Shown: positions 32,565-43,982, counted from the first letter of the stretch. The stretch is 64,000 bases of DNA from Paenibacillus sp. DMB5 (GCF_001517085.1 NZ_LRAC01000012.1:1-64000); one strand, 5' to 3'. Numbers and translations are program-made. Notes: a model not told the origin generated them from the letters alone.

Positions 32565-33571
32565 GTCTAGTCCTCCTTATCTTTGTTGAATAATATAATG
32601 GTACAACATTGAAGTAACTTTAAGGCAATACCTTTTTTATTAAATATCTGTACCGTTGCGGGTCGTCCTTTCGTTGTTACCGTAGGTGGTCACATTCTAA
32701 TGTTCCCTTAGGGCGCTATCTATATGTAAAAACATGCCATTTCTCGCACTGATGATGGAATTTGTATTCAACTCACGGGAAACGTTAGTTGAACGACAAC
32801 AGCGGCAGTCTAAGACTTTAATTAACAAGTCTTGGTCTGCCACTGCTTCTTTTAATTGATCAGTTTAAAAATTATTATTCAAAAGCTGTCGATTCCCTAT
32901 TTCGAAAATCGCGTTAAATCAAAGACTCCAGTCTAAAACTTTATTTTCAACAAACACTTTCTTATAAATCTGAATTCCGACCTTCAGAAGAAGGAAGCGA
33001 GTTGCGGTTAAGTAACCCCAATTTCCTTCGTTTTCAATCAAATCGTCATCCTCCACTTTATTTTCAATCTTCCTCAGACTACTTATGCTTTTTTGGCCCA
33101 GTTTTAGTTTGCAATCCATATGAACGACAGATTTGCAGTATTGCTACATCTTATCGGGCCAGGGTTCACTCATCGTGAATCGAATGGATTGTTGCGTCAC
33201 TGCAGACTAAGACAATAACAGGAAGGTTTGGTTTGTGATTGGTCCTAGAAGAACTGTTAATTCTGTTAGTATCCGCTATATGGAAATTATAGACGACGTT
33301 CATGAAGAGAAAATGTCCTTTATAATCCTTGATGACATCCGAGTATTGTTCAGTGAAAAATTCGATTTTAGGATAAGCTCTTATGTGGTTCCAAAACGAT
33401 TCCTCCAAAATAGGTCTTACCTTTTATTATCCGATTTCATAGTAGTTTGACAAATAATTAAGAGTAGAAAAAAAGCGAATGTGGACGGCTGAAAATGCCC
33501 ACATTCACTCCTGTTTGCCTGAATGATTAAAATAAATATTGCTTTTTAGCTTATACATAAAAATATATACA
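32565..33571. other. 1-kb stretch without an intact gene
   Basis: Intergenic DNA between merR and rpiR. It contains a long hairpin (32801-32848) and two minus-strand fragments, 32919-33119 (ENEGNWGYLTATRFLLLKVG) and 33166-33408 (EESFWNHIRAYPKIEFF), that look like eroded coding sequence. Neither has a family match or ribosome site that I can support. The plus-strand frame 33235-33450 is its shadow. Confidence 0.4.
32801..32848. terminator. Long imperfect hairpin
   Basis: AGCGGCAGTCTAAGACTT pairs with AAGTCTTGGTCTGCCACT around an 8-base AT loop, and a T-rich stretch follows. It could be a terminator or the relic end of an insertion element. Confidence 0.55.
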
Positions 33572-34429
33572 TTAATGGAGCAATTTACTGTTTTTTCGAG
33601 CCATTTCCTCAACTATATCTTTACGTTCTTTGTTTTTAGTGAAATCAAAAGAATAAATTATGCTGTACAGGCAATTCAAAATATATCGAATAGACGACTG
33701 CGAATAATATCCAGCAGCTTTACCCATTTCGTGTTCTTTTTGTGGGAATTTAATGAGTAAATCAACTTGGTTAGTTTCTTGCAATGAAGTAATTAAAATA
33801 GTGCGGCAGGAATTCTTTTTTAATACTTTTAATTCTTTTTTATAAGAGTCCAACACACAGCCGCTATAGGATACAAGTAATGCAACATCGTTTTGAGTAG
33901 CATTAAAGGAAAGAGTCATACTTTCGTGATATTGATCGACTAGTATAGGGTGAAAGCCAAGCTTAACCAACATATTGGAAAAAGCAATGGCATTGATGTA
34001 CGTATCACCCAGTGCAAAGATATAAATATGAGAAGCGCCACAGAGCCATCGGGCAGCTTGCCCCATAGCTTGCATAGAAAGTGATGCATAACAAGTATCA
34101 ATGCTTTCTTTGGTAATTGTAGCAACACTCTTCATAATGGAAGACGTACTTTCACGAGCAGCAAATGGATAGTTGAAATCTATAGTGCTCTTATCATAAC
34201 GTTGTTTCTCTAATTCAGCAGAAAATTCAATACGAAATTCCCGATAGCCTGCAATTCCAACTTTTCGACATAAGCGAATGATAGTTGGATTTGAAGTATA
34301 AGTTCGTTTTGCCAGTTCCGTAATACTCAGATGTGAAATTTCCTCAGCATGTTCTAGAATATAATCTGCCAAACGGGTCTCCACTTCAGTAAAATCTCGT
34401 TTGTTTTCAAGAGAGTTTATTAGGCCCAT
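33572..34429 (-). CDS. RpiR-family regulator (HTH + SIS)
   Basis: 285-residue regulator with an N-terminal HTH_6 domain (SITELAKRTYTSNPTIIRLCRKVG, in part, about residues 34-58) and a C-terminal SIS phosphosugar-binding domain (about residues 120-250; ALGDTYINAIAFSN, LVSYSGCV). RpiR proteins sense sugar phosphates. It is divergent from the PTS operon and most likely controls it by sensing the phosphorylated beta-glucoside or a downstream sugar phosphate. Confidence 0.9.
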   Translation of the reverse strand: MGLINSLENKRDFTEVETRLADYILEHAEEISHLSITELAKRTYTSNPTIIRLCRKVGIAGYREFRIEFSAELEKQRYDKSTIDFNYPFAARESTSSIMKSVATITKESIDTCYASLSMQAMGQAARWLCGASHIYIFALGDTYINAIAFSNMLVKLGFHPILVDQYHESMTLSFNATQNDVALLVSYSGCVLDSYKKELKVLKKNSCRTILITSLQETNQVDLLIKFPQKEHEMGKAAGYYSQSSIRYILNCLYSIIYSFDFTKNKERKDIVEEMARKNSKLLH

Positions 34430-34902
34430 TTTTCACCTGCCATTAGTTTTAGATTACTGGACAGCGAGAAGTTATCACAAAACTGTAAATACAATCAATA
34501 ATCCACACTCATAGATAACTCCATTTCAAAGATAACTCGAATATACGAAATCTTGAAACCCCTTACTGTCCTTTTTAAGTATACTACTCATTAATAAAAT
34601 GGAGCAACGAATGGATCAATGAACATATAGTTTCTGTACATAAAGTACATGGGTTCGGGTAATCGTTATTTTATTTCTGTACTTTGTTTTCCATTACTTC
34701 CGAACTCGTTGTTTTAGCATTATGTGCTTTAGTAATATGAAATAAACATTGTGGGGGGTGGGCACTGAAAATTTAAAAGTCAAAATAATGAAAGCGATTC
34801 AAGTTGCAGTGTAGGGGGACTGAGGGCTTCCAGAAAGTTTGAAAAATAAGAACCAGGCAAGAAATGCTGGAGTCATCAACACATAATTATGGAGGGGTTT
34901 GA
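34430..34902. other. Divergent control region of the PTS operon
   Basis: 473 bases with no gene between rpiR and the IIB gene. It should contain both promoters and the RpiR operator. A cre-like site lies at 34790-34803. A dyad TGTACATAAAGTACA near 34634 is a further candidate operator. Confidence 0.5.
34790..34803. promoter_or_regulatory. cre-like site (CcpA)
   Basis: TGAAAGCGATTCAA differs at one position from the catabolite-responsive element consensus TGNNANCGNTNNCA. Its position 100 bases upstream of the PTS operon makes carbon catabolite control plausible. Confidence 0.5.
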
Positions 34903-35211
34903 ATGAAAAAGTTGAAAATTACATTGGCTTGTAATGGAGGAGTATCCACAAAAATCCTCACCGGTAAAATCATTGAGGCTGCGAAAAAACGTGAATACGA
35001 TATAGAGTGTGATGCGTATTCTGCTGCAGCAATTGATGATTTTATTGAAGGCACTGATGTACTCCTGCTAGGTCCGCAAGTTAAATATATGGCTGAGAGT
35101 ATGCGAAAAAAATTCCCAGGTATACCGGTGGATGTTATTGATATGAGGGATTATGGAAGCATGAATGGTGAGAAAATCCTTTCGAATGTAATTGAAAAAT
35201 ATAATCTGTAG
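34903..35211 (+). CDS. PTS lactose/cellobiose-family EIIB
   Basis: 102-residue IIB subunit. The phosphorylated cysteine is in LACNGGVSTK (Cys10). Family fold and length (CelA/LicB type) are complete. It passes phosphate from IIA to the sugar carried by IIC. GGAGGGG precedes the ATG. First gene of the PTS operon. Confidence 0.95.
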   Translation: MKKLKITLACNGGVSTKILTGKIIEAAKKREYDIECDAYSAAAIDDFIEGTDVLLLGPQVKYMAESMRKKFPGIPVDVIDMRDYGSMNGEKILSNVIEKYNL

Positions 35212-35225
35212 AGGGAAGTGTCACT

Positions 35226-36497
35226 ATGGGGGAACAAGTAAGCTTCTTAGATCGTGTGCAAGAAAATTTAATGAAGGTAACAGGGAAAATACAGTCCAAT
35301 AACTATGTGACTGCAGTTACACATGGTATGGTAGGTTCATTATCTATACTCATTGGAGGTAGCGTATTAAATTTATTGGTTAATTTACCGATTCCAGGGT
35401 GGTCGGACCTTCTTACGTCAATCGGAATATATGAGGTATTGACCGCTGTGGTAAAAATATTTCAGCTTACCGCAGTGATTATGTGTTTTAACGTTGCATA
35501 CGCCCTTGCAAAATTCAAAGGAGTTGACCGGCTTCAATCTGGAATAATTAGTATAATGTGCTTATTAATAACGATTCCGATTTCTACAACCGGGAGCGGA
35601 GCAGAAGCATTTGAACTAACGTTCCTAAATGCACAGGGTGTATTTACAGCCATGATTACAGGGCTACTTGCAACAACGATTTTCGCATTCATCATTCACA
35701 AAAAAATTGTATTTCGTATGCCTGAAAGTGTACCGGAATATGTGCGTAATACCTTTAATATTGTTCCACCGGCATTTTTAACAGTAATTCCTTTTATCAT
35801 CTTGAGAGGGATCCTTGAACATACTAGTTTTGGAACGTTCCCAGGACTAGTAAACTCAATAATTACCTTGCCATTACAAGCGCTTGGTAACAATCTGATT
35901 GGCCACATGGTATTTCTTGCGGCATCCAGTATCTTATGGTGGTTTGGAGTACACAATATGCCGATTATGGTATCTGCATATATTCTAACGTTACCAGCGA
36001 TGACAGAGAATATTAATGCAGCTATGAGTGGTCAGGCACCCATTCATATGCTTAGTTGGGAAACATTCAAAATAACTGGTCAATATCTAGGAGGGCCAGG
36101 ATGTTTGATCGGCCTATTTATCTGTATGCTTCTTTTCACAAAAAGTGAGCGATATAAAGTGCAGTCCAAATTGCAATTCATTCCCGGACTATTTAATATC
36201 ACAGAACCGGCAAATTTCGGTATACCAATTGTCTTAAATCCTACTTTGTTAATTCCTTTTGTTCTTGTTCCGCAAATTATTGAGGTCGCACTTTACTTTT
36301 GTCTGAAGGCGGGATTGTTTACTACGCCAGTCGTAATGTTAACAGATTACATCCCTGGACCTATAGGAGGATTCTTATTTGGTAGTGGATTAGGCGCTGG
36401 ATTCTTTATGATTGCAGCGAGCATATTTAGTATCATTTGTTATTATCCGTTTGTGAAAATGATGGATAAAGTGGCTTTGAAAGAAGAAACAGCTTAA
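35226..36497 (+). CDS. PTS lactose/cellobiose-family EIIC permease
   Basis: 423-residue integral membrane permease with about ten hydrophobic segments and the family signature near the end (ITEPANFGIPIVLNP, about residues 326-340). It carries an oligosaccharide or beta-glucoside across the membrane with phosphorylation by IIB. The IIB gene ends 15 bases upstream. Confidence 0.95.
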   Translation: MGEQVSFLDRVQENLMKVTGKIQSNNYVTAVTHGMVGSLSILIGGSVLNLLVNLPIPGWSDLLTSIGIYEVLTAVVKIFQLTAVIMCFNVAYALAKFKGVDRLQSGIISIMCLLITIPISTTGSGAEAFELTFLNAQGVFTAMITGLLATTIFAFIIHKKIVFRMPESVPEYVRNTFNIVPPAFLTVIPFIILRGILEHTSFGTFPGLVNSIITLPLQALGNNLIGHMVFLAASSILWWFGVHNMPIMVSAYILTLPAMTENINAAMSGQAPIHMLSWETFKITGQYLGGPGCLIGLFICMLLFTKSERYKVQSKLQFIPGLFNITEPANFGIPIVLNPTLLIPFVLVPQIIEVALYFCLKAGLFTTPVVMLTDYIPGPIGGFLFGSGLGAGFFMIAASIFSIICYYPFVKMMDKVALKEETA

Positions 36498-36527
36498 AAA
36501 TACTAGTCAGATTAGGAGAACGTACAG

Positions 36528-37001
36528 ATGGAATTTAAAAGTATTATGCATGTATCATTCTTTACAGATCAGATGGAGGTTGTACGTGATTTCTATGAAA
36601 ATAAGCTAGGGTTAAAACCAAAAATGATCGTGCGTTTTGGAGCATATAAAGGATCAAATAACCCTATGTTCAGCAAGAAGGCAGAAACGCATCCGGATGA
36701 TATCTGTATTATTTATTTTGAAATTGCTCCTGGTCAGTTTATTGAATTTTTCCCTAAAATGGGTGATCAGGGTCCTCATGGGAAATGGAATCAAAACCTT
36801 GGGTACACACACTTTGGCCTTCTGGTAGATGATATTTTTAAAACGAAAGAAGAGCTTTTGGCAGCTGGGATTTCACTAGATAATGATATCTCTAAGGGAC
36901 CTTCTGAAACTTATCAAATGTGGGTTCATGATCCGGACGGAAATAAGATTGAGATCATGCAGTATACAGAAAATTCAATGCAATTGAAAGGAAATTACTA
37001 A
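36528..37001 (+). CDS. VOC/glyoxalase-superfamily protein
   Basis: 157-residue vicinal-oxygen-chelate protein made of two beta-alpha-beta-beta-beta modules (MHVSFFTDQMEVVRDFYENKLG at the start, WVHDPDGNKIEIMQY near the end). His and Glu residues in these modules could bind metal. It may act as an isomerase or lyase on the imported sugar, since it sits between the permease and a Gfo/Idh/MocA dehydrogenase. Exact chemistry is unknown. Confidence 0.85.
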   Translation: MEFKSIMHVSFFTDQMEVVRDFYENKLGLKPKMIVRFGAYKGSNNPMFSKKAETHPDDICIIYFEIAPGQFIEFFPKMGDQGPHGKWNQNLGYTHFGLLVDDIFKTKEELLAAGISLDNDISKGPSETYQMWVHDPDGNKIEIMQYTENSMQLKGNY

Positions 37002-37002
37002 T

Positions 37003-37995
37003 ATGAAACTTGGGATTATTGGAACAGGAGTTATTGTGCAGGAGTTTCTGCCTAAATTGGTAGAATTAAAAGGGATCGAAATCATTGGGCTTCAAGGGAT
37101 TCCTTCAGAAATTGATGCTGTTAAAAAAATGGCTAGTGAACATAACATTCCTCACGCTACTTCTTCATTCGAAGAATTATATGAAACGGGCATCGATACT
37201 GTGTATGTCGCAGTGCCAAATTTTCTTCATTTTGATTATTGTAAGAAAGCGCTCGACAAGGGTATTAATGTCATTGTGGAAAAGCCTATGACAAGCAATT
37301 ATAGAGAAGCGCTCGAACTAAAAAAATTAGCGCAAGAAAAGAGGCTTTTCCTGTTTGAAGCGATTACGACACTCTATCTTGGAAATTACAAAAAAATTCA
37401 GGAATGGCTGCCACAGATTGGTGAAATTAAAATCGTACAAAGTCAATATAGTCAATATTCCCGACGTTATGATGCCTTCCAAAAAGGTGAGGTTCTTCCG
37501 GCATTTGATCCTAAAAAAGCTGGAGGAGCTTTAATGGATTTAAATCTTTATAATTTACATTTTGTAATGGGAATGTTCGGAAAACCGGAAGGTGCAGAAT
37601 ACTTTGCAAATGTAGAGCGTGATATCGATACCAGTGGAACGATGATTCTCCGATATCCTTCTTTCTATGCTATATGTACGGCGGCAAAAGATTGCAAAGG
37701 AATCTATGGGGGAATCATCCAGGGAACTAAAGGCTGCATAAAGAATGTATATCCACCGAACTTGATTGGAGAGGTATCCCTAGAATTGAATGATGGCACA
37801 GTAGAAAAGTTTGACGATGGCTCTGCCCGTGAACGATTAATTCCAGAGTTTACTGCATTTGTTAAGGCAATCAATGAACAAGATTATGATTTCTGTTATG
37901 AAAAATTGGAACGTAGTCTAGCTGTTAGTGAAGTACAGACTAATGCCAGACTAAAAGCAGGAATCCTTTTCCCAGTGGATGAGCAAGTAAACTAG
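37003..37995 (+). CDS. Gfo/Idh/MocA-family oxidoreductase
   Basis: 330-residue NAD(P)-dependent sugar dehydrogenase-like protein. Rossmann loop GIIGTGVIVQEF at the start; the conserved EKP motif occurs in INVIVEKPMTS (about residue 94). The C-terminal substrate domain follows. It begins one base after the VOC gene. It may oxidise or epimerise the sugar moiety of the imported glycoside. Confidence 0.9.
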   Translation: MKLGIIGTGVIVQEFLPKLVELKGIEIIGLQGIPSEIDAVKKMASEHNIPHATSSFEELYETGIDTVYVAVPNFLHFDYCKKALDKGINVIVEKPMTSNYREALELKKLAQEKRLFLFEAITTLYLGNYKKIQEWLPQIGEIKIVQSQYSQYSRRYDAFQKGEVLPAFDPKKAGGALMDLNLYNLHFVMGMFGKPEGAEYFANVERDIDTSGTMILRYPSFYAICTAAKDCKGIYGGIIQGTKGCIKNVYPPNLIGEVSLELNDGTVEKFDDGSARERLIPEFTAFVKAINEQDYDFCYEKLERSLAVSEVQTNARLKAGILFPVDEQVN

Positions 37996-38066
37996 TTTCA
38001 ATATTTTCAGAATATGACTAATTTTATTTGCTACTTGTAGGGGGAGTAAGAATCGGGAGGAAGGCT

Positions 38067-38594
38067 ATGCTGGAAAAACTGAAAAATCAGTTAGCGGGTC
38101 AGTATCCAATGGGTTGTGCCCAAGAGTTAGAAGATACTGAAGCAGAACTGGAATTCGATATATTCGGTAGTGAAATTGCTTTAGAGCTTGGTTCAATGAT
38201 AGTGAATATGGCTCAGAAATATGGAGAAGATGTTGTTGTTCAAATCACAAGAGAAAAGGATCAGATTGTGATTTTTCAATATTTGGGTGACAGTAGATCC
38301 CAGAGGAATATTGATTTTGCACAAGGTAAACGAAATACAGTTTTAAAGACTGGTCATTGTAGTTTATGGGCATTAGCCCAGGAACTGTCAATAGGAGGCC
38401 TGGACGAAGTTTTTAACGAAAATAGTCAATGTATTCCGGTTGGAGGAGCATTTCCTATTTACGTTAATAGCGAGTTGGTTGCTACTATCTGTGTCTCAGG
38501 GTTGCGTGAAGGAATGGATCATCAAGTAATCATAGACGCCTTAGGTAACTATCTGAATAAAGAGGTTCCAGAATTCCGAGGAAAACTGATATAA
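38067..38594 (+). CDS. UPF0303/heme-binding-like (DUF336-related) protein
   Basis: 175-residue protein resembling the UPF0303 family, with DIFGSEIALELGSMIVNMAQKYG (in part), then GHCSLWALAQEL and VGGAFPIYVN. The start at 38067 follows GGGAGGAAGG; the longer frame has no signal. Members occur in sugar-utilisation operons but have no settled biochemical role. It lies between the dehydrogenase and the ROK gene. Confidence 0.75.
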   Translation: MLEKLKNQLAGQYPMGCAQELEDTEAELEFDIFGSEIALELGSMIVNMAQKYGEDVVVQITREKDQIVIFQYLGDSRSQRNIDFAQGKRNTVLKTGHCSLWALAQELSIGGLDEVFNENSQCIPVGGAFPIYVNSELVATICVSGLREGMDHQVIIDALGNYLNKEVPEFRGKLI

Positions 38595-38627
38595 GAGTTT
38601 ACCGCTATGTGGAGAAAGGATTTATTA

Positions 38628-39533
38628 ATGAATGAAATATTAACACTAGATTTTGGGGGAAGCGCATTGAAATATGCGCTTCTCAACGTGAGGCAAGAGT
38701 TCTCTGAATCCGGAGTAATGGATGCACCAAAAAGCGGTATGGAAGAATTTACGAACTGTGTCACAAGCTTGTATGAGAAATTTAAACACCGTATTTCAGG
38801 CATAGCAATTGCTCTTGCAGGAACATTGGATTCTAAAAGTGGATATGTCTTTCAAAGTAGTACCTATACTTTTATGAAGGAAATAAATTTAGTTGAGATA
38901 TTGAACGAAAAATGCCCAATACCAATCACACTGGCAAATGACTCTAATAGTGCAGCAATGGCGGAAATGAATTATGGATGTTTACAAGGTGTTTCTCATG
39001 CCATTGTAATTATATTGGGTTCAGCAATTGGTGGGACAATTATTCACAATGGAGAAATATATCAAGGTAAACATTTTTCGGCTGCTGAGTTTTCCTTGTT
39101 GAAAACAAATGGTAATGATGATGGCTTAGATTATATTTGGGCAAAGAAAAATGGTAGTAATGGTTTGATGCGTTTGGTGCAGAAATATAAAGGAACAGAT
39201 AAAAGGTATTCAGGAATTGAAATTTTCAACATGGCCAATCAAGGTGATACAGATGTTATAGATGCAGTTGATGAATTTTGCAGGCACTTGGCAGTACAAA
39301 TATACAATTTGCAAACCATTTTTGATACAGAGCGTATTGCTATCGGTGGAGGGATTTCAGCACAACCTCTTTTGTTTGAATTATTGGATGAATACCTGAA
39401 TGATATATTCCGCAGAGAAGAACCCTTCGCTCTGACAAATGTAAAACCGGATGTAGTTCCGTGTAAGTATCAGAATAATGCCAATTTGCTAGGAGCATAC
39501 CATCACTATGTTTCAAAATATGGAGGGCAGTAA
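38628..39533 (+). CDS. ROK-family protein, zinc motif absent
   Basis: 301-residue protein with the ASKHA phosphate-1 motif LDFGGSALKYAL and the catalytic-Asp region ANDSNSAAMAE (about residues 105-115), so a sugar kinase fold. The ROK zinc motif (CxCGxxGCxE) that should follow about residue 160 is missing; the local sequence is KTNGNDDGLDYIWAKKN. It may phosphorylate the sugar freed by the glucosidase or be a divergent regulator-like member. GAGAAAGGA precedes the ATG. Confidence 0.82.
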   Translation: MNEILTLDFGGSALKYALLNVRQEFSESGVMDAPKSGMEEFTNCVTSLYEKFKHRISGIAIALAGTLDSKSGYVFQSSTYTFMKEINLVEILNEKCPIPITLANDSNSAAMAEMNYGCLQGVSHAIVIILGSAIGGTIIHNGEIYQGKHFSAAEFSLLKTNGNDDGLDYIWAKKNGSNGLMRLVQKYKGTDKRYSGIEIFNMANQGDTDVIDAVDEFCRHLAVQIYNLQTIFDTERIAIGGGISAQPLLFELLDEYLNDIFRREEPFALTNVKPDVVPCKYQNNANLLGAYHHYVSKYGGQ

Positions 39534-39629
39534 ATGAAAAGCATTTGGTCAAACATGGATATGCTCTACTTTAATGAGTATGTAAATGTGTGATCTTCAT
39601 TTGATTTATATAGAGGGATTAGGAGTTAA

Positions 39630-41087
<1,458 letters not shown>

Positions 41088-41127
41088 AAAAGTTTGAGAT
41101 CAGGTAAAAAATGATGGGGGAATAACA

Positions 41128-41439
41128 ATGCAAGAAGTCGAATTAGTTAGTTTTCAAATAATCTCAGCCGTTGGAACAGCACGTTCTATGTACATCGAGG
41201 CAATTCAAGAAGCTAAAGCTGGTAATATCGAACAGGCTCGTGAATTAATTGCTGAAGGTGCTAAGGTTTTTGTGGAAGGTCACCGTGCTCACAAAAAATT
41301 AGTTACCCAAGAGGCAAATAATGAACCTGTTAATATTACATTACTGTTAATGCACGCAGAAGACCAGTTGATGAGTGCAGAGGGTTTTAAAATTATCGCG
41401 GAAGAATTTATTGCATTGTATGAAAGAGTGCAAAAATAA
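41128..41439 (+). CDS. PTS lactose/cellobiose-family EIIA
   Basis: 103-residue helical IIA protein. The phospho-accepting His is in LLMHAEDQLM (about residue 75), and GHRAHKKLV is also conserved. It receives phosphate from HPr and passes it to IIB. Its distance from IIB and IIC (after the glucosidase) and the following HPr gene make a full local phosphorelay. Confidence 0.95.
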   Translation: MQEVELVSFQIISAVGTARSMYIEAIQEAKAGNIEQARELIAEGAKVFVEGHRAHKKLVTQEANNEPVNITLLLMHAEDQLMSAEGFKIIAEEFIALYERVQK

Positions 41440-41499
41440 ACAAATAAAAGCCTCCATTCGAACTAGTATGGAGTGAAATGGATAGGAGAACAGCCTGAC

Positions 41500-41775
41500 A
41501 TGCAAAAAACATTTAAAATCGTTGATGAAGACGGAATTCATGCACGCCCTGCGACAGCTTTAGTAAACACAGCCACTAAGTTTAAAAATACTGAGATTTT
41601 TGCTGAAGCTAAGGGTAAAAAAGTAACACTTAAGTCAATCCTTGGTGTGTTGTCACTGGGGCTTGATTTTGGTGATACCTTAACGCTAATTGCAGAGGGT
41701 AGCGAAGAATCCGAAGCGCTGAATGTACTGCAAGAGGTTATGGTTAAAGAAGGGCTGGGAGAGGTTCATGAGTAA
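41500..41775 (+). CDS. ptsH: HPr, PTS phosphocarrier
   Basis: 91-residue HPr with the active His in DGIHARPAT (about residue 15) and the regulatory Ser in [11 protein letters not shown] (about residue 46), so it could also be a target of HPr kinase and a CcpA corepressor. The start at 41500 gives the normal HPr N-terminus; an upstream GTG at 41473 is in frame but adds an unrelated stretch. It overlaps ptsI by eight bases. Confidence 0.93.
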   Translation: MQKTFKIVDEDGIHARPATALVNTATKFKNTEIFAEAKGKKVTLKSILGVLSLGLDFGDTLTLIAEGSEESEALNVLQEVMVKEGLGEVHE

Positions 41776-43492
41776 GATTTCAGGAATTGCCGCCTCAGCA
41801 GGAATTGCTGTAGCCCGTGCATTTATCCTGGAGCATCCAGATTATACGATTACGAAGACTGCGGTAAGCGATGTGGAAGCCGAACTGGCTAAACTGCAGG
41901 GCGCCTTGGAGAAATCGAAGGGCGAGCTGCAGGCCATCAAGGAACGTACGCTTGCTGAACTTGGGGAGAAGAAAGCAGAGATTTTTGAATCTCATCTGCT
42001 GATTCTTGAAGACCCGGAATTGATCAGTCCAATAATAGAGAAAATCAACGAAGAATCAGTAAATGCGGAATATGCACTGAATGAAGTGGCATGCTATTTT
42101 GTCGAGATGTTTGAGAAAATGGAGAGCAAGTACTTACAAGAGCGAGCGGCTGATATGCTAGACGTAACGAAGCGTGTGATAAGGCACCTGCTTGGCATTC
42201 ACTACATCAGCCCTGCTGAAATCAACGAAGAAGTTATCATAATCGCACAAGATCTGACACCATCGGATACTGCCCAACTGAACCGTAACTTTGTTAAGGG
42301 CTTCACCACCAATATCGGCGGACGTACTTCGCACTCGGCGATTATGGCCCGTTCCCTGGAAATTCCGGCGGTTGTCGGCACCAAAAATGTGCTGTCCCTG
42401 GTTAAAGCGGGCGATCTGGTCATCGTTGACGGTTTGAGCGGTGATGTGCTGATCAATCCTAGCGAGGCTGAAGTAGCTGAGTATAAAACCAAGCAGGAAG
42501 CATACGATCTGCAAATCGCCGAGTGGAAAAAGCTCCGCGATGAAGCGACCGTATCTGCTGACGGCAAGCATGTCGAGCTGGCTGCGAACATTGGTACGCC
42601 TAACGATGTTGCCGGTGTTATTGAGAACGGCGGCGAGGGCGTAGGCCTGTACCGTACCGAATTCCTTTACATGGGCCGCGACAGGCTGCCTTCCGAGGAA
42701 GTACAGTACAACGCTTACCGCACCGTGCTTGAGAATATGAAAGGCAAGCCGGTTGTTGTCCGCACGTTGGATATCGGCGGCGATAAAGAGCTTCCTTATC
42801 TGGATCTGCCTAAGGAAATGAATCCGTTCCTCGGCTTCCGGGCAATCCGTCTCTGTCTAGACCGTCAGGATATTTTCCGTACCCAGCTGCGCGCCCTGCT
42901 TAGGGCAAGTGCACACGGAGACCTACGGATCATGTTCCCCATGATCGCTACCCTTGGCGAATTCCGTGCAGCCCGTGATCTTCTGCTTGAGGAGAAAGCG
43001 AAGCTGCGTGAAGAAGGCAAGGAAGTATCGGACAACATCCAGCTCGGAATCATGGTCGAGATTCCTTCTACTGCGGTGCTGGCTGACCAGTTCGCGAAGG
43101 AAGTTGATTTCTTTAGTATTGGCACAAATGACCTTATTCAATATACAATGGCTGCCGACCGTATGAATGAGCAGGTCTCCTACCTGTATCAGCCGTATAA
43201 TCCGGCAATCCTGCGTCTGGTCAAAATCGTGATCGACGCAGCACATGCTGAAGGCAAATGGACCGGCATGTGCGGCGAAATGGCCGGCGATTCTACTGCG
43301 ATTCCGCTTCTGCTCGGCCTGGGTCTTGATGAATTCAGCATGAGCGCCACTTCCATCCTGCCTGCACGCAGCCAGATTTCCAAGCTGTCCGCTGCAGAAA
43401 TGAAGGAAATGGCTGCTAAAGCGCTGCAGCTCGGCACGGCCGAGGAAGTCGCAGATCTGGTGCAACACGTTTTATTGCAAACTATTAATTAA
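41768..43492 (+). CDS. ptsI: PTS Enzyme I
   Basis: 574-residue PEP-protein phosphotransferase. The active His is in [13 protein letters not shown] (about residue 191). PEP-binding and dimer motifs follow ([31 protein letters not shown]). It takes phosphate from PEP and charges HPr. Its DNA is clearly more GC-rich than HPr and the rest of the operon, particularly from about 42290 on, and looks like core Paenibacillus sequence. It is the last gene before a terminator. Confidence 0.96.
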   Translation: MSKISGIAASAGIAVARAFILEHPDYTITKTAVSDVEAELAKLQGALEKSKGELQAIKERTLAELGEKKAEIFESHLLILEDPELISPIIEKINEESVNAEYALNEVACYFVEMFEKMESKYLQERAADMLDVTKRVIRHLLGIHYISPAEINEEVIIIAQDLTPSDTAQLNRNFVKGFTTNIGGRTSHSAIMARSLEIPAVVGTKNVLSLVKAGDLVIVDGLSGDVLINPSEAEVAEYKTKQEAYDLQIAEWKKLRDEATVSADGKHVELAANIGTPNDVAGVIENGGEGVGLYRTEFLYMGRDRLPSEEVQYNAYRTVLENMKGKPVVVRTLDIGGDKELPYLDLPKEMNPFLGFRAIRLCLDRQDIFRTQLRALLRASAHGDLRIMFPMIATLGEFRAARDLLLEEKAKLREEGKEVSDNIQLGIMVEIPSTAVLADQFAKEVDFFSIGTNDLIQYTMAADRMNEQVSYLYQPYNPAILRLVKIVIDAAHAEGKWTGMCGEMAGDSTAIPLLLGLGLDEFSMSATSILPARSQISKLSAAEMKEMAAKALQLGTAEEVADLVQHVLLQTIN

Positions 43493-43532
43493 TTATTCTT
43501 TCGTTTATGAAAGTTCACTTTTTCAACTACAC

Positions 43533-43567
43533 TTGCCGGTCTCTATTCATAGAGGCTGGTTTTTTTT
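43533..43567 (+). terminator. Terminator of the PTS operon
   Basis: GCCGGTCTCT/AGAGGCTGGT stem with an ATTCAT-type loop and eight T residues. Confidence 0.88.
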
Positions 43568-43575
43568 GGAAAGGA

Positions 43576-43751
43576 CATTTTATTGTGAAACTAATTTTGC
43601 AGTAAAAGCAATCTCTGTAGAACTGTGGCAAGAACAAGCGATGAGTGGTACGAATATTCGAGTTGCCAACATTTCTCCTGAGGTTGTTAGCAGTGAGCTC
43701 TTAGAAACGACAACCGAATCGGTAATGAAAGCTGAATTAGAAGCTCCCTAA
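43576..43751 (+). pseudogene. C-terminal fragment of a short-chain dehydrogenase
   Basis: The frame reads YCETNFAVKAIS, then NIRVANISPE, then SSELLETT, matching the region YCGTKFAVKAIS...SELLETIS of the intact SDR at 50689-51435. The cofactor-binding half is absent, and the fragment stops shortly before the normal C-terminus. The Gly of the PG motif is changed to Glu. It is a decayed paralogue. Confidence 0.8.
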
Positions 43752-43779
43752 TTATACATACACAATTTATTCTTCCATA

Positions 43780-43820
43780 TGAGCTAAATTAACAACTAAA
43801 TTGAGCTTCACAGCAAAGCG
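43780..43820. repeat. Noncoding repeat, copy A (partial)
   Basis: TGAGCTAAATTAACAAC followed by TTGAGCTTCACAGCAAAG. It shares its first 40 bases with the elements at 44899-44980 and 46086-46163. It lies upstream of the AraC regulator gene. Confidence 0.6.
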
Positions 43821-43982
43821 TTCTAACCAGTTTTCAGTTAAACTAAAGTTGGACACAAACTCCACAACAGAAAAGGTGGATGAAATGAAAACTTATACAG
43901 ATACTATTCTTGCTCTAGTCCAAATACGTGTGTTCGGAGTCAACCGTAATCAACTACAAGAAGAATTAAGGCGGGAATGGCT

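Noticed and set aside
33235..33450. 71-codon plus-strand ORF in the merR-rpiR gap
   Set aside because: Lies over eroded minus-strand coding traces, and neither strand shows a recognisable product.
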